A DNA stretch of 64,000 nt from Vogesella indigofera (GTDB taxonomy: Bacteria > Pseudomonadota > Gammaproteobacteria > Burkholderiales > Chromobacteriaceae). Made by a program: the position numbers and the translations under genes. Each line of letters starts with the position of its first letter. The first letter of the stretch is position 1. Positions 52,999 to 62,610 of this stretch are shown piece after piece. Below the pieces are notes generated by a model. That model made no database searches and was not told the DNA's origin. It saw only the letters and a list, made by a program, of their open reading frames with translations. The stretch lies in NCBI RefSeq assembly GCF_003633895.1, contig NZ_RBID01000015.1, positions 248,001 to 312,000 on the forward strand, read 5' to 3'.

Positions 52999-54053
52999 GC
53001 TTGTCCTTTCATGCCGCACACCTGCAGCAAAAATGCCTGCGCCTGTTCGCGGCCGATGGCTTGCAGCCGTTGCAGGCCGTCCCAGCTCAGGCCGTTGTTG
53101 CGCAGGATGTAGGTCTTGTTTTCCGGGTAGCGGCTGGCGCGCCAGCCGGTGATGGTCACCGTCATGCACAGCCGGGTGAGGATCAGCTCGTACAGCAGCA
53201 ACACTTCTTCGCGCCGCAGCGGGCATAGCTGGTGATAGCCGGCGATCAGCTCGGCGGCGGTATCCAGCGGATTGGCATTGCCGGACAGCTGGTAGGAACA
53301 GGCCACCGCCAGCTCGCCCACCAGCGGCGCCTGCACCATGTCGCCAAAGTCGATCAGCCCGCTGGTGGTGATCTGATCCTGCGGATCGACCAGCACGTTG
53401 TAGGGGTTGAGGTCGTTGTGGATCACCTGCCGGCGCAGGCCGGCCAGCGCCGGCTGGATCTCGCGCCGGAAATGGGCGACGAATGCCGCCAGCGTGTCGG
53501 TCTGCGGCCCCGGCGGCAGCTCGGCCAGCAGCGGCTGCAGCCGCTCGCTATGCTGGATGTCCCACAGCAACGCGTGGTCGGCGGACGGATGGGCAAAATC
53601 GCTGAGCGCCAGATCCAGCCGCGCCAGAGTCTGTCCCAGATGGCGGCGCTGGGCGGCGCTGCGCGTGATCTGGTGCAAAGGTTGGCCGCCAAGGTAGCTG
53701 AGCAGGCGCAGCACCCGCTGCGTGCCGTCCGGCAGGGTAATCGCCGCATACGGCTCGCCATCCAGCCGCGGGATGACGCGCGGAATCGGCAGCGCCGGGT
53801 CGCGGCTGGCGGCATGCAGCAGCGCGCGGGTCTGGAAATCGGTGACGCCGCGCGCCTCGGCCGGGTGCGTCAGCTTCAGCACGTACTGCCGGCCGTCGTC
53901 GCCACGGATGTGGAAGTTCTGGTCGCGCTCGCTGTTAAGCACGCTGGCGCGGCCACGCAGGCCGTAGTGCTGCCACAGCAGCGCGCTGGCGGCATCCTCC
54001 GAGGTGGCGCTGCCCATGGTGGAAAACAGCTGGTCGATGGCGCTGTCAGACAT
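52995..54053 (-). CDS. phosphotransferase of the hydroxylysine kinase type
   Basis: Kinase of 352 residues in the aminoglycoside phosphotransferase/choline kinase fold. The ATP-side motif is FHIRGDDGRQYVLKLTHPAE. The catalytic loop HNDLNPYNVLVD (Brenner-type H-x-D-x-x-x-x-N) is followed by the metal aspartate in LIDFGDM. It resembles the hydroxylysine kinase (AGPHD1) group. Together with the class III PLP enzyme encoded next to it, it would phosphorylate a hydroxyl group of an amino acid or amino alcohol so that the lyase can eliminate phosphate. The start at 54053 overlaps the SDR gene by eight bases. Substrates such as 5-hydroxylysine or ethanolamine are candidates, not shown. Confidence 0.85.
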   Translation of the reverse strand: MSDSAIDQLFSTMGSATSEDAASALLWQHYGLRGRASVLNSERDQNFHIRGDDGRQYVLKLTHPAEARGVTDFQTRALLHAASRDPALPIPRVIPRLDGEPYAAITLPDGTQRVLRLLSYLGGQPLHQITRSAAQRRHLGQTLARLDLALSDFAHPSADHALLWDIQHSERLQPLLAELPPGPQTDTLAAFVAHFRREIQPALAGLRRQVIHNDLNPYNVLVDPQDQITTSGLIDFGDMVQAPLVGELAVACSYQLSGNANPLDTAAELIAGYHQLCPLRREEVLLLYELILTRLCMTVTITGWRASRYPENKTYILRNNGLSWDGLQRLQAIGREQAQAFLLQVCGMKGQA

Positions 54054-54786
54054 GCTGGCCTCCGTTGATGTGGATTTCCGAGCCGTTGATATACGAGGAA
54101 CGGTTGGAGCACAGGAAGTAGATCGCCTCCGCCACCTCGTGCGGCGTGCCCAGCCGCTGCATCGGCACGTCGTGTTCGACGATTTTGGCGGTGTCCGGCG
54201 ACAGGATGGCGGTGTCGATCTCGCCGGGGGCGATGGCATTGGCGCGGATGCCGTGCGGCGCGAATTCGTGCGCCAGCTCGCGGGTCAGCGCCGCCAAACC
54301 AGCCTTGGACGCGGCGTAGGCGACGCCGGCAAACGGGTGCACCCGCGAGCCAGCAATGGAGGTGACGTTGACGATGCTGCCCTGCCCTTTTTTCAGCTCT
54401 GGAAACAGCCCCCGCGCCAGCAGCGCGGTGGACACCAGGTTGACGTTCAGCACCCGGCCCCAGGTGTCCATGTCGCTGTCCAGAATGCCCAGCCGCGCGC
54501 CGTGCGGCCCCTTGGGCGAGATGCCGGCATTGTTCACCAGCGCGTGCAGCTCGCCACCCGGCAGCCGGCTGCGCACCTCGGCCACCAGCGCATCAAGGCA
54601 GGACAGGTCGGCCAGATCGGCCTGCACATGACTGGCGCGCGCCGACGGCCAGCGGCAATCCTCGGAAAACGGCTGCCGCGACACGGTAAAGATGTGCCAG
54701 TTGTGCTCCTGGAACAGCTTGACGGTGGCGTGGCCGATGCCGCGGCTGGCCCCCGTCAACAGCATGTAACGCTTTTTATCCGGCAT
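54046..54786 (-). CDS. SDR-family oxidoreductase
   Basis: Short-chain dehydrogenase of 246 residues. It has the cofactor motif TGASRGIGHATV near residue 12, the structural motif NNAGISPKG, the catalytic Ser in VTSIAGSRVH and the Tyr-x-x-x-Lys pair in AYAASKAGLAAL. The C-terminus has the usual INGSEIHINGGQHV. It begins the kinase/PLP-enzyme operon (overlap of eight bases with the kinase gene) and has AGGAG before ATG 54786. It probably oxidises or reduces the aldehyde or alcohol formed by the other two enzymes. The substrate is unknown. Confidence 0.9.
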   Translation of the reverse strand: MPDKKRYMLLTGASRGIGHATVKLFQEHNWHIFTVSRQPFSEDCRWPSARASHVQADLADLSCLDALVAEVRSRLPGGELHALVNNAGISPKGPHGARLGILDSDMDTWGRVLNVNLVSTALLARGLFPELKKGQGSIVNVTSIAGSRVHPFAGVAYAASKAGLAALTRELAHEFAPHGIRANAIAPGEIDTAILSPDTAKIVEHDVPMQRLGTPHEVAEAIYFLCSNRSSYINGSEIHINGGQHV

Positions 54787-54889
54787 GGCAGACTCCTGGT
54801 TGCGGTGGTGGCGGCCGTTGCGGCGGGCCGGTGCTAATCCCAGCCGCGCGGCGCTGGCGGGCGTGCCGTGACATCACGACATCAAATTT

Positions 54890-54901
54890 ATGATGCATCA
54901 T
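54890..54901. promoter_or_regulatory. palindrome ATGATGCATCAT, candidate GntR operator (SDR side)
   Basis: A perfect 12-bp palindrome in an A+T-rich setting, 104 bases before the start of the SDR gene. The core TGATGCATCA recurs at 55046-55055 near the GntR gene. FadR-subfamily GntR regulators bind short palindromes of this kind. Confidence 0.7.
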
Positions 54902-55045
54902 ATTTGTTGCATTTTTCAATTGCAAGCGCGGCACCGCCAGCGCCGTGCCGCGTGATTGCCGCTGCCCCCAAGCACTGCCGCACGGGACTTGCCGACCCTG
55001 CGGCCAACCTTGCCGCACCACGCGCGAGCTACCCTTCTGTTTATT

Positions 55046-55055
55046 TGATGCATCA
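55046..55055. promoter_or_regulatory. palindrome TGATGCATCA, candidate GntR operator (regulator side)
   Basis: The 10-bp palindrome is identical to the core of the one at 54890-54901. It is followed by ATATGCAGG and, about 15 bases on, by a -10-like TAGAAT (55075-55080), so it probably overlaps the promoter of the GntR gene and allows self-control. Confidence 0.7.
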
Positions 55056-55111
55056 TATATGCAGGTGCCGATGCTAGAATCAGCCAACTCAATCTTGCGG
55101 CACGCCCCACC

Positions 55112-55792
55112 ATGACCGACGCGCTGGACACGCTGGAACACGACAACCTCGGTAGCACCGTCTACCACCTGCTGTGCAATGCCCTGATCCAGGGCAAGCT
55201 CAAGCCGGGCGAGCGGCTGAAGATCCGCGAGCTGGCGGCGCGGCTGGGCACCAGCGTCACCCCGGTGCGCGATGCCATCCTGCGGCTGGTGCAGGAACAG
55301 GCGCTGGCGATGAAATCGGCGCGCGACATCCGCGTGCCGCACATGACGGTGGAACGCTATCTGGAGATCCGCGCCATCCGCATCAAGCTGGAAGGGTTGG
55401 CCGCAGAAATGGCGGCGCAAAATGCCGACGCCGAGCAGATCGTGCAGCTGGAAGAACTGGTGCGGCAGAACGAACAGGCGATTGCCGACGGCGACACCGC
55501 CCGCGGCTGCGACCTGAACCAGCGCTTTCACTTCGCGCTGGTCGACATCGCCGGCATGCCCTTCCTGCAGGGCATCCTGTACCGCATCTGGCTGCAGATG
55601 GGGCCGCTGATTGCCGACGTCTACGGTGACGGCGGCGACGACATGCTCGACTTCCACTACCCGGTGCTGGCCGCCATCCGCGCCCATGACGGCCCGGCCG
55701 CCGCCCGCGCCATCAGCGACGACATCCTGTGCGGCGGGCAGGTGATCCTGCAGCATCTGCAAGCCGCCACGGTGGCGCCACCGGCGGTGTAA
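55112..55792 (+). CDS. GntR-family transcriptional regulator (FCD domain)
   Basis: Regulator of 226 residues. The winged helix-turn-helix is LGSTVYHLLCNALIQGKLKPGERLKIRELAARLGTSVTPVRDAILRL. The C-terminal FCD domain (about residues 85-210) has the metal-binding pattern of FadR-type regulators (DLNQRFHFALVDIAG; HYPVLAAIRAHD). It is divergent from the SDR/kinase/PLP-enzyme operon with 325 bases between starts, and two identical palindromes lie in that gap. Repression of the operon, relieved by its substrate or a carboxylic acid intermediate, is the likely scheme. Confidence 0.93.
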   Translation: MTDALDTLEHDNLGSTVYHLLCNALIQGKLKPGERLKIRELAARLGTSVTPVRDAILRLVQEQALAMKSARDIRVPHMTVERYLEIRAIRIKLEGLAAEMAAQNADAEQIVQLEELVRQNEQAIADGDTARGCDLNQRFHFALVDIAGMPFLQGILYRIWLQMGPLIADVYGDGGDDMLDFHYPVLAAIRAHDGPAAARAISDDILCGGQVILQHLQAATVAPPAV

Positions 55793-56215
55793 GCCCCGGC
55801 GCGGCCCCAACCCGGGCCGCCACCCACGCCCCCCCAAACGGGGCGCCGCTGTCACGCAGTGCGCCCCCGGCCACAATCCCTGCCCCAAACCGCCCCGCCG
55901 GCAGCGCCCGCGGCCCAGGCCATCCCCCATCCCCTACGCTGCGGCGACGGCACGCTTGGTACCGCTGCCGGCAACTGCCCGAGTATGTGCGTCAGCAGAC
56001 AGACGCCAACAGCACGGCGCCACAAGCTGCAACTAGCCAAGCCAGCCTGAACCCAGGCGCCAACGCCGACCATGGCAGTACGCGCGGGAGCAACGCGGCA
56101 AACGGCGATAAGGCCCGCGACGGCAATCAGGCGTGACGCACCGCGTTCCGCGCCAAGAGCCGCACCGGTCATGCCGTCTTGCGCAAGCAGGACTCGTCAT
56201 ACGAGGAGATGCAAC
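55793..56215. other. intergenic region before the DUF4360 genes
   Basis: G+C-rich, low-complexity stretches and no recognisable gene. Long frames here have Arg/Pro/Ala-rich shadow composition. The end carries the ribosome site GAGGAG for the next gene. Confidence 0.4.
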
Positions 56216-56806
56216 ATGAAAAAAATCATTCTGTTAATGACCGCCCTGCTGCTCGGCACGGCGGCTTACGCCGACGATATTGCGCTGGGCGAGCCAGGCT
56301 ACGGCGGAACCGGCTGTCCGGCCGGCACCGTCGATGTCACCCTGAGTCCGGATGCCAAATCCTTGAGTCTGTTATTCGACGAATACCAGGTCAGCGTCGG
56401 TGGAAGCAGCGGTAAAAGCTTTGACCGCAAGAGCTGCAACATCGCCATCCCCGTGCACGTGCCGCAAGGACTGAGCGTGTCGATCCTGAAAATCGACTTC
56501 CGTGGCTTTAATCACCTGCCGCAGTCGGCGACCTCGCAGTTCAACGTCGAGTACTTCTTCGCCGGCAGCAGAGGCCCGGCCTTCCAGCGGCGATTTCGCG
56601 GTCCCATTGATGAAGACTATCTGATCAGCAACACGTTGACTGCCGAGTCGATCATCTGGTCGCGCTGTGGCGAGGACGTCAACCTGCGCACCAATTCGAG
56701 CATGCGCGTGAACACGGTTTCCAACAGGGAAGCCATGGCGTCGATCGATTCCGAAGACGTCAATGCCTCGATCATCTACCACCTGCAGTGGCGCAATTGC
56801 CGCTGA
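56216..56806 (+). CDS. secreted DUF4360 protein, first of a tandem pair
   Basis: Protein of 196 residues with a signal peptide (MKKIILLMTALLLGTAAYA). The mature part matches DUF4360: GCPAGTVDVTLSPDAKSLSL, LLFDEYQVSVGG, KSCNIAIPVHVPQGLSVSIL and DFRGFNHLP, ending IIYHLQWRNCR. Four conserved cysteines probably form disulphides. DUF4360 is best known from secreted proteins of fungi and actinomycetes and has no known function. The start at 56216 has GAGGAG ten bases upstream. A paralogue follows 58 bases on. Confidence 0.85.
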   Translation: MKKIILLMTALLLGTAAYADDIALGEPGYGGTGCPAGTVDVTLSPDAKSLSLLFDEYQVSVGGSSGKSFDRKSCNIAIPVHVPQGLSVSILKIDFRGFNHLPQSATSQFNVEYFFAGSRGPAFQRRFRGPIDEDYLISNTLTAESIIWSRCGEDVNLRTNSSMRVNTVSNREAMASIDSEDVNASIIYHLQWRNCR

Positions 56807-56864
56807 GCCCATCGCGGGCGGTGCCTGGCAGCAGGCGCCGCCCGGTTCATGAAAGGAAACGACC

Positions 56865-57455
56865 ATGACCTGGCTGCTGCGTAGTCTTCTCGCCTGCGCC
56901 GGGCTGCTGTGCCTGCCGGCACAGGCCCAGGAAAGCAACGGTTGCCCTGCGGGCAGCTACTCCGTCATCAGTTCGCCCGATGGCACCACCCTGAGCATCT
57001 TGTTTGACCAGTTCACCGTCGCCAACAACGCGAATGCCGTGAGCGGCGCGCAACGCAAAGTCTGCCGCATTACGTCCCCGCTCAATTTACCGGCCGGTTA
57101 TTCCATCGGTGTCTACAGGGTCGACTACCGCGGCTTTGCCAAACTGGCGGCGAAACAGGAAACCGCACTCGACGTGCAATACTTCCTGGGGCCACGCGAC
57201 AACGCACACGGCCGCGTTTTCAAACGCAAGATCAAAGGCCCGCATGAAAACGACTACCTGTTTACGGAAAACATCGGCGCCGGACAAATGAAACGGGTCG
57301 GCTGCGGCGCGGCGGCGATGCTTGATGTCAGCATCACGCTAAGCCTCGATGGCGAGCTGCGGCGCGGCGCGGCCATGGCGTCGCTGGACACCACCGACGC
57401 CGCCCCGGGCGCGGCCCTGGTCTACCATCTCAATCTCAAGCCGTGCCCGTCTTGA
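56865..57455 (+). CDS. secreted DUF4360 protein, second of a tandem pair
   Basis: Paralogue of the preceding gene with identical length (196). The signal peptide is MTWLLRSLLACAGLLCLPAQA. The body follows the same plan (NGCPAGSYSVISSPDGTTLSI, LFDQFTV, RKVCRITSPLNLPAGYSIGV, DYRGFAKL, ending LVYHLNLKPCPS) with the cysteines kept. Sequence identity between the two is only moderate, so the duplication is not recent. The 3' end overlaps the benE 3' end by 20 bases in convergent orientation. Confidence 0.85.
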   Translation: MTWLLRSLLACAGLLCLPAQAQESNGCPAGSYSVISSPDGTTLSILFDQFTVANNANAVSGAQRKVCRITSPLNLPAGYSIGVYRVDYRGFAKLAAKQETALDVQYFLGPRDNAHGRVFKRKIKGPHENDYLFTENIGAGQMKRVGCGAAAMLDVSITLSLDGELRRGAAMASLDTTDAAPGAALVYHLNLKPCPS

Positions 57456-58671
57456 CGCGAGCGCTGGCCTCCGGCTTGCGCAGCACATAGCTGGCGATGC
57501 TGCCGATCAGCACGCCCCAAAACGCGGCGCCCAGTCCGGCGTAGCTCATGCCGGAGGCGGTCGCCAGGAAGGTGATCATGGCCGCCTCGCGCTGCTCCTC
57601 GTCCTGCAGCACCGCCAGCAGGTTGGCCGTGATCGCGCCGATCAGCGCCACCCCGGCCAGTATGGCGACCAGCGCCTTGGACAGCGCCGCGAACAGCAGC
57701 ACGATCGCCCCCGAGAACAGCCCGCCCAGCAGATAGAACACGCCATTGGCAATCCCCGCCACATAGCGCTTGCCCGGGTCTTCGTGCGCGTCCTTGCCGG
57801 TACACAGCGCCGCGGTGATCGCCGCCACCACGATGGTCACCCCGCCAAAACAGGCGACCAGCAGCGAGGCCACGCTGGTGACCAGCAGGATAGGCCGCGC
57901 CGCAATGGTATAGCCGGCACCGCGCAGAATGGCCATCCCCGGCAGGAACTGCCCGGTGAGGCTGACGATGACCAGCGGGATGGCCAGGCTCAGCGTCGCC
58001 GCGATGCTCCACTGCGGCGCAATGAACTGCGGCCGCGTCAGGCTGAAGCTCGCCTCGCCGCCATGCAGCGTCCCCGTCGCCAGCGACAGCAGCACGCCGA
58101 CCAGCAACACCAGCACGATGCAGTAGCGCGGCAACAGGCGGCGGAACAGCAGGTAGGCCAGCACCATGCTGACGCCCAGCAGTGGCGCCGCCGCCGCCGA
58201 CTTGAACGCCTGCACCCCGAACTGGAACAGGATGCCCGCCATCATCCCCGCCGCGATGCCGCGGGGAATCCGCGCCATGATGCGGTCGAAGTAGCCGGAA
58301 CAGCCGATCAGGAAGAGGATCAGCGCCGCGGTGAGGTAGGCGCCCACCACCTGCGGCAGCGGCAGCGCCGGGAACAGCGTCACCAGCAGCGCGGTGCCGG
58401 GTGCCGACCAGGCGGTGATCACCGGCACCTTGGTTGTCCAGCTCAGCAAGATGCCGGACAGCGCGGCGCCGATCGAAATCGCCCACACCCACGACGCCAC
58501 CATGTCGTGGCTGAAGTGGCCGACCTCCGCCGCATGGAAAAAGATCGCCAGCGGCCCGGCATAGGACACCAGCACCGCCAGGAAGCCGGCACTGACCGCC
58601 GACAGCGACCAGTCCCGCCGCAGGCGTGCCAGCGCGCCGTCGCCGCCGGTCTTGCCTTGTTCAGACCCCAT
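57436..58671 (-). CDS. benE: benzoate/H+ symporter of the BenE family
   Basis: Membrane transporter of 411 residues with about 12 helices, typical of BenE. Family motifs include SAVSAGFLAVLVSYAGPLAIFF, WVWAISIGAALSGILLSW, TKVPVITAWSAPGTALL and GYFDRIMARIPRGIAAGMMAGILFQFG. It imports benzoate with protons. The start at 58671 (MGSEQGKTGGDGAL) has GGAGCG just upstream; the frame is open further but without homology. It is the last gene of the ben operon, about 180 bases behind benD. A GTTGGCCGCA motif (58754-58763) sits in that gap. Confidence 0.94.
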   Translation of the reverse strand: MGSEQGKTGGDGALARLRRDWSLSAVSAGFLAVLVSYAGPLAIFFHAAEVGHFSHDMVASWVWAISIGAALSGILLSWTTKVPVITAWSAPGTALLVTLFPALPLPQVVGAYLTAALILFLIGCSGYFDRIMARIPRGIAAGMMAGILFQFGVQAFKSAAAAPLLGVSMVLAYLLFRRLLPRYCIVLVLLVGVLLSLATGTLHGGEASFSLTRPQFIAPQWSIAATLSLAIPLVIVSLTGQFLPGMAILRGAGYTIAARPILLVTSVASLLVACFGGVTIVVAAITAALCTGKDAHEDPGKRYVAGIANGVFYLLGGLFSGAIVLLFAALSKALVAILAGVALIGAITANLLAVLQDEEQREAAMITFLATASGMSYAGLGAAFWGVLIGSIASYVLRKPEASARVKTGTA

Positions 58672-58848
58672 CTTCGCTCCTTCCATATTCACACCCTGCA
58701 CCATAAGCACACGGCGGCGCTCGCAGCAGCAGTCATCCTCCCCCGCCCGCGCTTGCGGCCAACCTTGCCGGCAAAAAAAGGCGCGCCCTTCGCCGTGGGA
58801 ACGGCCAAAGACGCGCAGCAAGGAAAGGGGAACTCGAAAAAACAATAA

Positions 58849-59634
58849 CTAGCCCTGATCGCCACCACCGACCGGCAACACCGTGCCGGTGATGTAGGAG
58901 GACTCCTCCGACGCCAGGAACAGGATCGCGGCTACCTGCTCCGCGATCGTGCCGTAACGGTGCATCAGGCTGGAGGCGATGGTCTGGTCGACGATGCCCT
59001 GGTACCAGCCGGCCTCTTGCGCGCTCATCGCCGACGCGTTGCGCGGCACCTTGCGCGGCGGCGCCTCGGTGCCGCCGGTGGCCACCGCATTGACGCGGAT
59101 ACCATCCTCGGCGTGCTCGAAGGCGAGGCTGGCGGTCAGCGCGTTGACGCCGCCCTTGGCCGCCGAGTACGGAATGCGGTAGATGCCGCGGGTGGCGATG
59201 GAGGACACGTTCACGATCACCCCCTGCCGGCGTGCGATCATCGGCGGCAGCACCGCGCGGCAGCACCACAGTGTCGGGAACAGCGAGCGGCGGATCTCGG
59301 CCTCGATCTGGGTCTCGTCGTACTCCTGGTACGGCTTGGCCCAGATGGTGCCGCCGACGTTGTTGACCAGCACGTCGATGCGGCCGAACTCGTCCAGCGC
59401 CGCCGTCACCGCCTGCTGCGCGCCGGCGTAGGTTTCCAGATCGGCACTGACCACGATGGCGCGGCCGCCGTCGGCCTTGATCTCGCCGGCCACCTCGTGC
59501 ACGTAGTCGGAGCGGTCGACCAGCACCAGCGCGGCGCCCTCCTGTGCCGCCGCGATGGCGACGCCGCGGCCGATGCCCTGCGCCGCCCCGGTCACCATGA
59601 TTACTTTTTCGTCAAAACGTTGTTGCTGTCGCAT
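58849..59634 (-). CDS. benD: benzoate cis-diol dehydrogenase (1,6-dihydroxycyclohexa-2,4-diene-1-carboxylate dehydrogenase)
   Basis: SDR enzyme of 261 residues that oxidises and decarboxylates the benzoate cis-diol to catechol with NAD. The cofactor motif is TGAAQGIGRGVAIAAAQEG; NNVGGTIWAKPY, the Ser in VNVSSIATRGIYR and the Tyr-x-x-x-Lys in PYSAAKGGVNALTA are in place. These (especially NNVGGTIWAKP) are typical of BenD/XylL. The start at 59634 (MRQQQRFDEKVIMV) lies five bases behind the benC stop, matching the compact operon. Confidence 0.95.
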   Translation of the reverse strand: MRQQQRFDEKVIMVTGAAQGIGRGVAIAAAQEGAALVLVDRSDYVHEVAGEIKADGGRAIVVSADLETYAGAQQAVTAALDEFGRIDVLVNNVGGTIWAKPYQEYDETQIEAEIRRSLFPTLWCCRAVLPPMIARRQGVIVNVSSIATRGIYRIPYSAAKGGVNALTASLAFEHAEDGIRVNAVATGGTEAPPRKVPRNASAMSAQEAGWYQGIVDQTIASSLMHRYGTIAEQVAAILFLASEESSYITGTVLPVGGGDQG

Positions 59635-59638
59635 CGCG

Positions 59639-60679
<1,041 letters not shown>

Positions 60680-61171
60680 TCAGATGTGGTAGATGTCGAT
60701 TACCTGGTGGATGTAATCGTTCTTCAGCACCACATACTTGTTGCGGATTTTCGGACTGTCCCCGGCAAAATCGATCACGTAGCGCGCCATGCCGAAGTGG
60801 CTGTAATCGGTCTTGTAACGGTGGCTCAGCGTGTGCCAGTTGAAGCGCACCGTGACCTGCGCGCCGTCCTGCGCCACCAGCTCGACATTGCTGATGTTGT
60901 GGCTGGTGCGGGTGTCCGGCATGGTGGCGCTGGAGCGCTCGGTCTTGATGCGGAACACGCGGTCTTCCAGCCCCTGGCGACTCGGGTAGTAGATCAACGA
61001 GATTTCGCGCTGCGGATCGGAGACCAGGGTGTCGTCGTCATCCCACGACGGCATCCAGAACTCGGCGTCGGGGTGGTAGCACGCCAGCCAGTCGTCCCAC
61101 TGCTCGTCGTCGAGCAGGCGGCTTTCGCGGTAGAGAAAGGCGCGAATCTGCTCCATGTTCACGGTGCTCAT
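60680..61171 (-). CDS. benB: benzoate 1,2-dioxygenase beta subunit
   Basis: Small subunit of the oxygenase, 163 residues, with the ring-hydroxylating beta fold: [59 protein letters not shown] and the final [14 protein letters not shown]. It has a structural role in the alpha3-beta3 complex. Its ATG overlaps the benA stop (ATGA), so its translation is normally coupled to that of benA. The premature stop in benA about 420 bases upstream could lower benB translation. Confidence 0.95.
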   Translation of the reverse strand: MSTVNMEQIRAFLYRESRLLDDEQWDDWLACYHPDAEFWMPSWDDDDTLVSDPQREISLIYYPSRQGLEDRVFRIKTERSSATMPDTRTSHNISNVELVAQDGAQVTVRFNWHTLSHRYKTDYSHFGMARYVIDFAGDSPKIRNKYVVLKNDYIHQVIDIYHI

Positions 61172-62535
61172 GCCTGACCCCCTTCCGCGGCAACGGCTTT
61201 CTTCATCACGTCCAGCCAGTAGCGGTGCTGCACCGTGTACAGGCCCTCGTCCTCGGTCTTGACCCCGCTGAGCACCGGCTTCAGGCCGATCTTGCGGGCG
61301 GCGTCGTCGGCACCTTCCACCCAGTGCGTCGAACCGCGGCACATGTCGTTCCATTCCACCGCACGGCCGGCATAACCTTGCTGGCAGGCGCGGAATTCTT
61401 CCAGGTCGTCCGGCGTCGCCATGCCGCTGGCGTTGAAGAAGTCCTCGTACTGGCGGATGCGGCGGGCGCGCGCATCGGCCGGTTCGCCCTTGGGCGCGAT
61501 GCAGTAGATGGTCACTTCGGACTTGCCCACCGACAGCGGCCGCACCACGCGGATCTGCGAGCCGAACTGGTCCATCAGGTACACGTTGGGTTACAGGCAC
61601 AGGTTGCGCGAGTTGCGCACCATCCAGTCGGCCATTTCCGGGCCGAGCTTGTCGGCGTATTCGTCGCGGCGCGCGAAGTTCGGGCGGTCTTCCGGGTTCG
61701 CCCACTGCGTCCACAGCAGCATGTGACCGTGCTCGAAGGCGTAGAAGCCACCGCCCTGCTTGCCCCACTTGCCGGCATCCATCGCTCGGGTGTTGTCTTC
61801 GCGCGCGTTCTGTTCCTTGCGGTGGCTGGTGGTGGCGGCGTAGTTCCAGTGCACGGCCGAGACGTGGTAGCCGTCGGCGCCGTTTTCGGCGGTCAGCTTC
61901 CAGTTACCGTCAAAGGTGTAGGTCGACGAGCCGCGCAGCACTTCCAGCCCGTCCGGCGACTGCTCGACGATCATGTCGATGATCTTGGTGGCCTCGCCGA
62001 GGTAGTCCTGCAGCGGCTTGACCTCCGCATTGAGGCTGCCGAACAGGAAGCCGCGGTAGTTCTCGAAGCGCGCCACCTTCTTCAGGTCGTGCGAGCCTTC
62101 CTTGTTGAAGCAGTCCGGATAGCCGGCGTCTTCCGGATCCTTCACCTTCAGCAGCTTGCCGCTGTTGTTGAAGGTCCAGCCGTGGAACGGGCAGGTATAG
62201 GTCGCCTTGTTGCCGCGCTTGTGGCGGCACAGCGTCGCGCCGCGGTGGGTACAGGCGTTGACGAAGGCGTTCAGCTCACCCTGGCGGTTGCGCGCGATGA
62301 AGATCGGCTGGCGCCCCATATTGGTGGTGTAGTAGTCGTTGTTGTTCGGGATCTGGCTCTCGTGCGCGAGATAGATCCAGTTGCCTTCGAAGATGTGCTT
62401 CATCTCGAGTTCGAACAGCGCTTCGTCGGTGAACACGCTGCGGTGCAGGCGGTAGTCACCGGTCTGCGGGTTCTCGATCAGGTAGTCGTCCAGCTGCCGC
62501 AGCTTCGGCGTGGCATCGGGATGGATGGGGATCAT
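61168..62535 (-). pseudogene. benA: benzoate 1,2-dioxygenase alpha subunit, interrupted by an in-frame stop
   Basis: Catalytic subunit of benzoate dioxygenase. The start [15 protein letters not shown] at 62535 has GAGGAG upstream. The Rieske cluster ligands are present (Cys95-x-His97 and Cys115-x-x-His118), as are the iron histidines His224 and His229 in [11 protein letters not shown]. After codon 314 (RNSRNLCL) the frame meets TAA at 61593-61591, where homologues have a codon such as TAC for tyrosine ([12 protein letters not shown]). Reading continues in the same frame for 140 codons to the true end at 61168, with all expected sequence including the region of the third iron ligand. A single base change therefore splits the gene. 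The truncated product should be inactive. A sequencing error or a recent mutation are both possible; the rest of the operon is intact. Confidence 0.88.
61591..61593 (-). other. benA: premature TAA stop in benA
   Basis: On the minus strand the codons run CTG TGC CTG TAA CCC AAC GTG TAC. TAC or TAT is expected in place of TAA. No ribosome site precedes the GTG at 61584, so independent restart is unlikely. Confidence 0.9.
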
Positions 62536-62559
62536 TTCCGTACTCCTCGGTCTGGTCAG

Positions 62560-62584
62560 ACGGATCACGCCTGGCGTGATCCGT
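62560..62584. promoter_or_regulatory. intercistronic hairpin between catA and benA
   Basis: ACGGATCACGC and GCGTGATCCGT form a perfect 11-bp stem with a three-base loop in the 75-base gap between catA and benA. No T run follows, so it may balance mRNA levels of cat and ben parts rather than end transcription. Confidence 0.55.
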
Positions 62585-62610
62585 CCCTGTGGCTTGATGC
62601 CCGGTATCGA

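Noticed and set aside
61168-61584. Separate small gene starting at GTG 61584
   Set aside because: It is the in-frame C-terminal third of benA behind a premature stop, with no ribosome site of its own.
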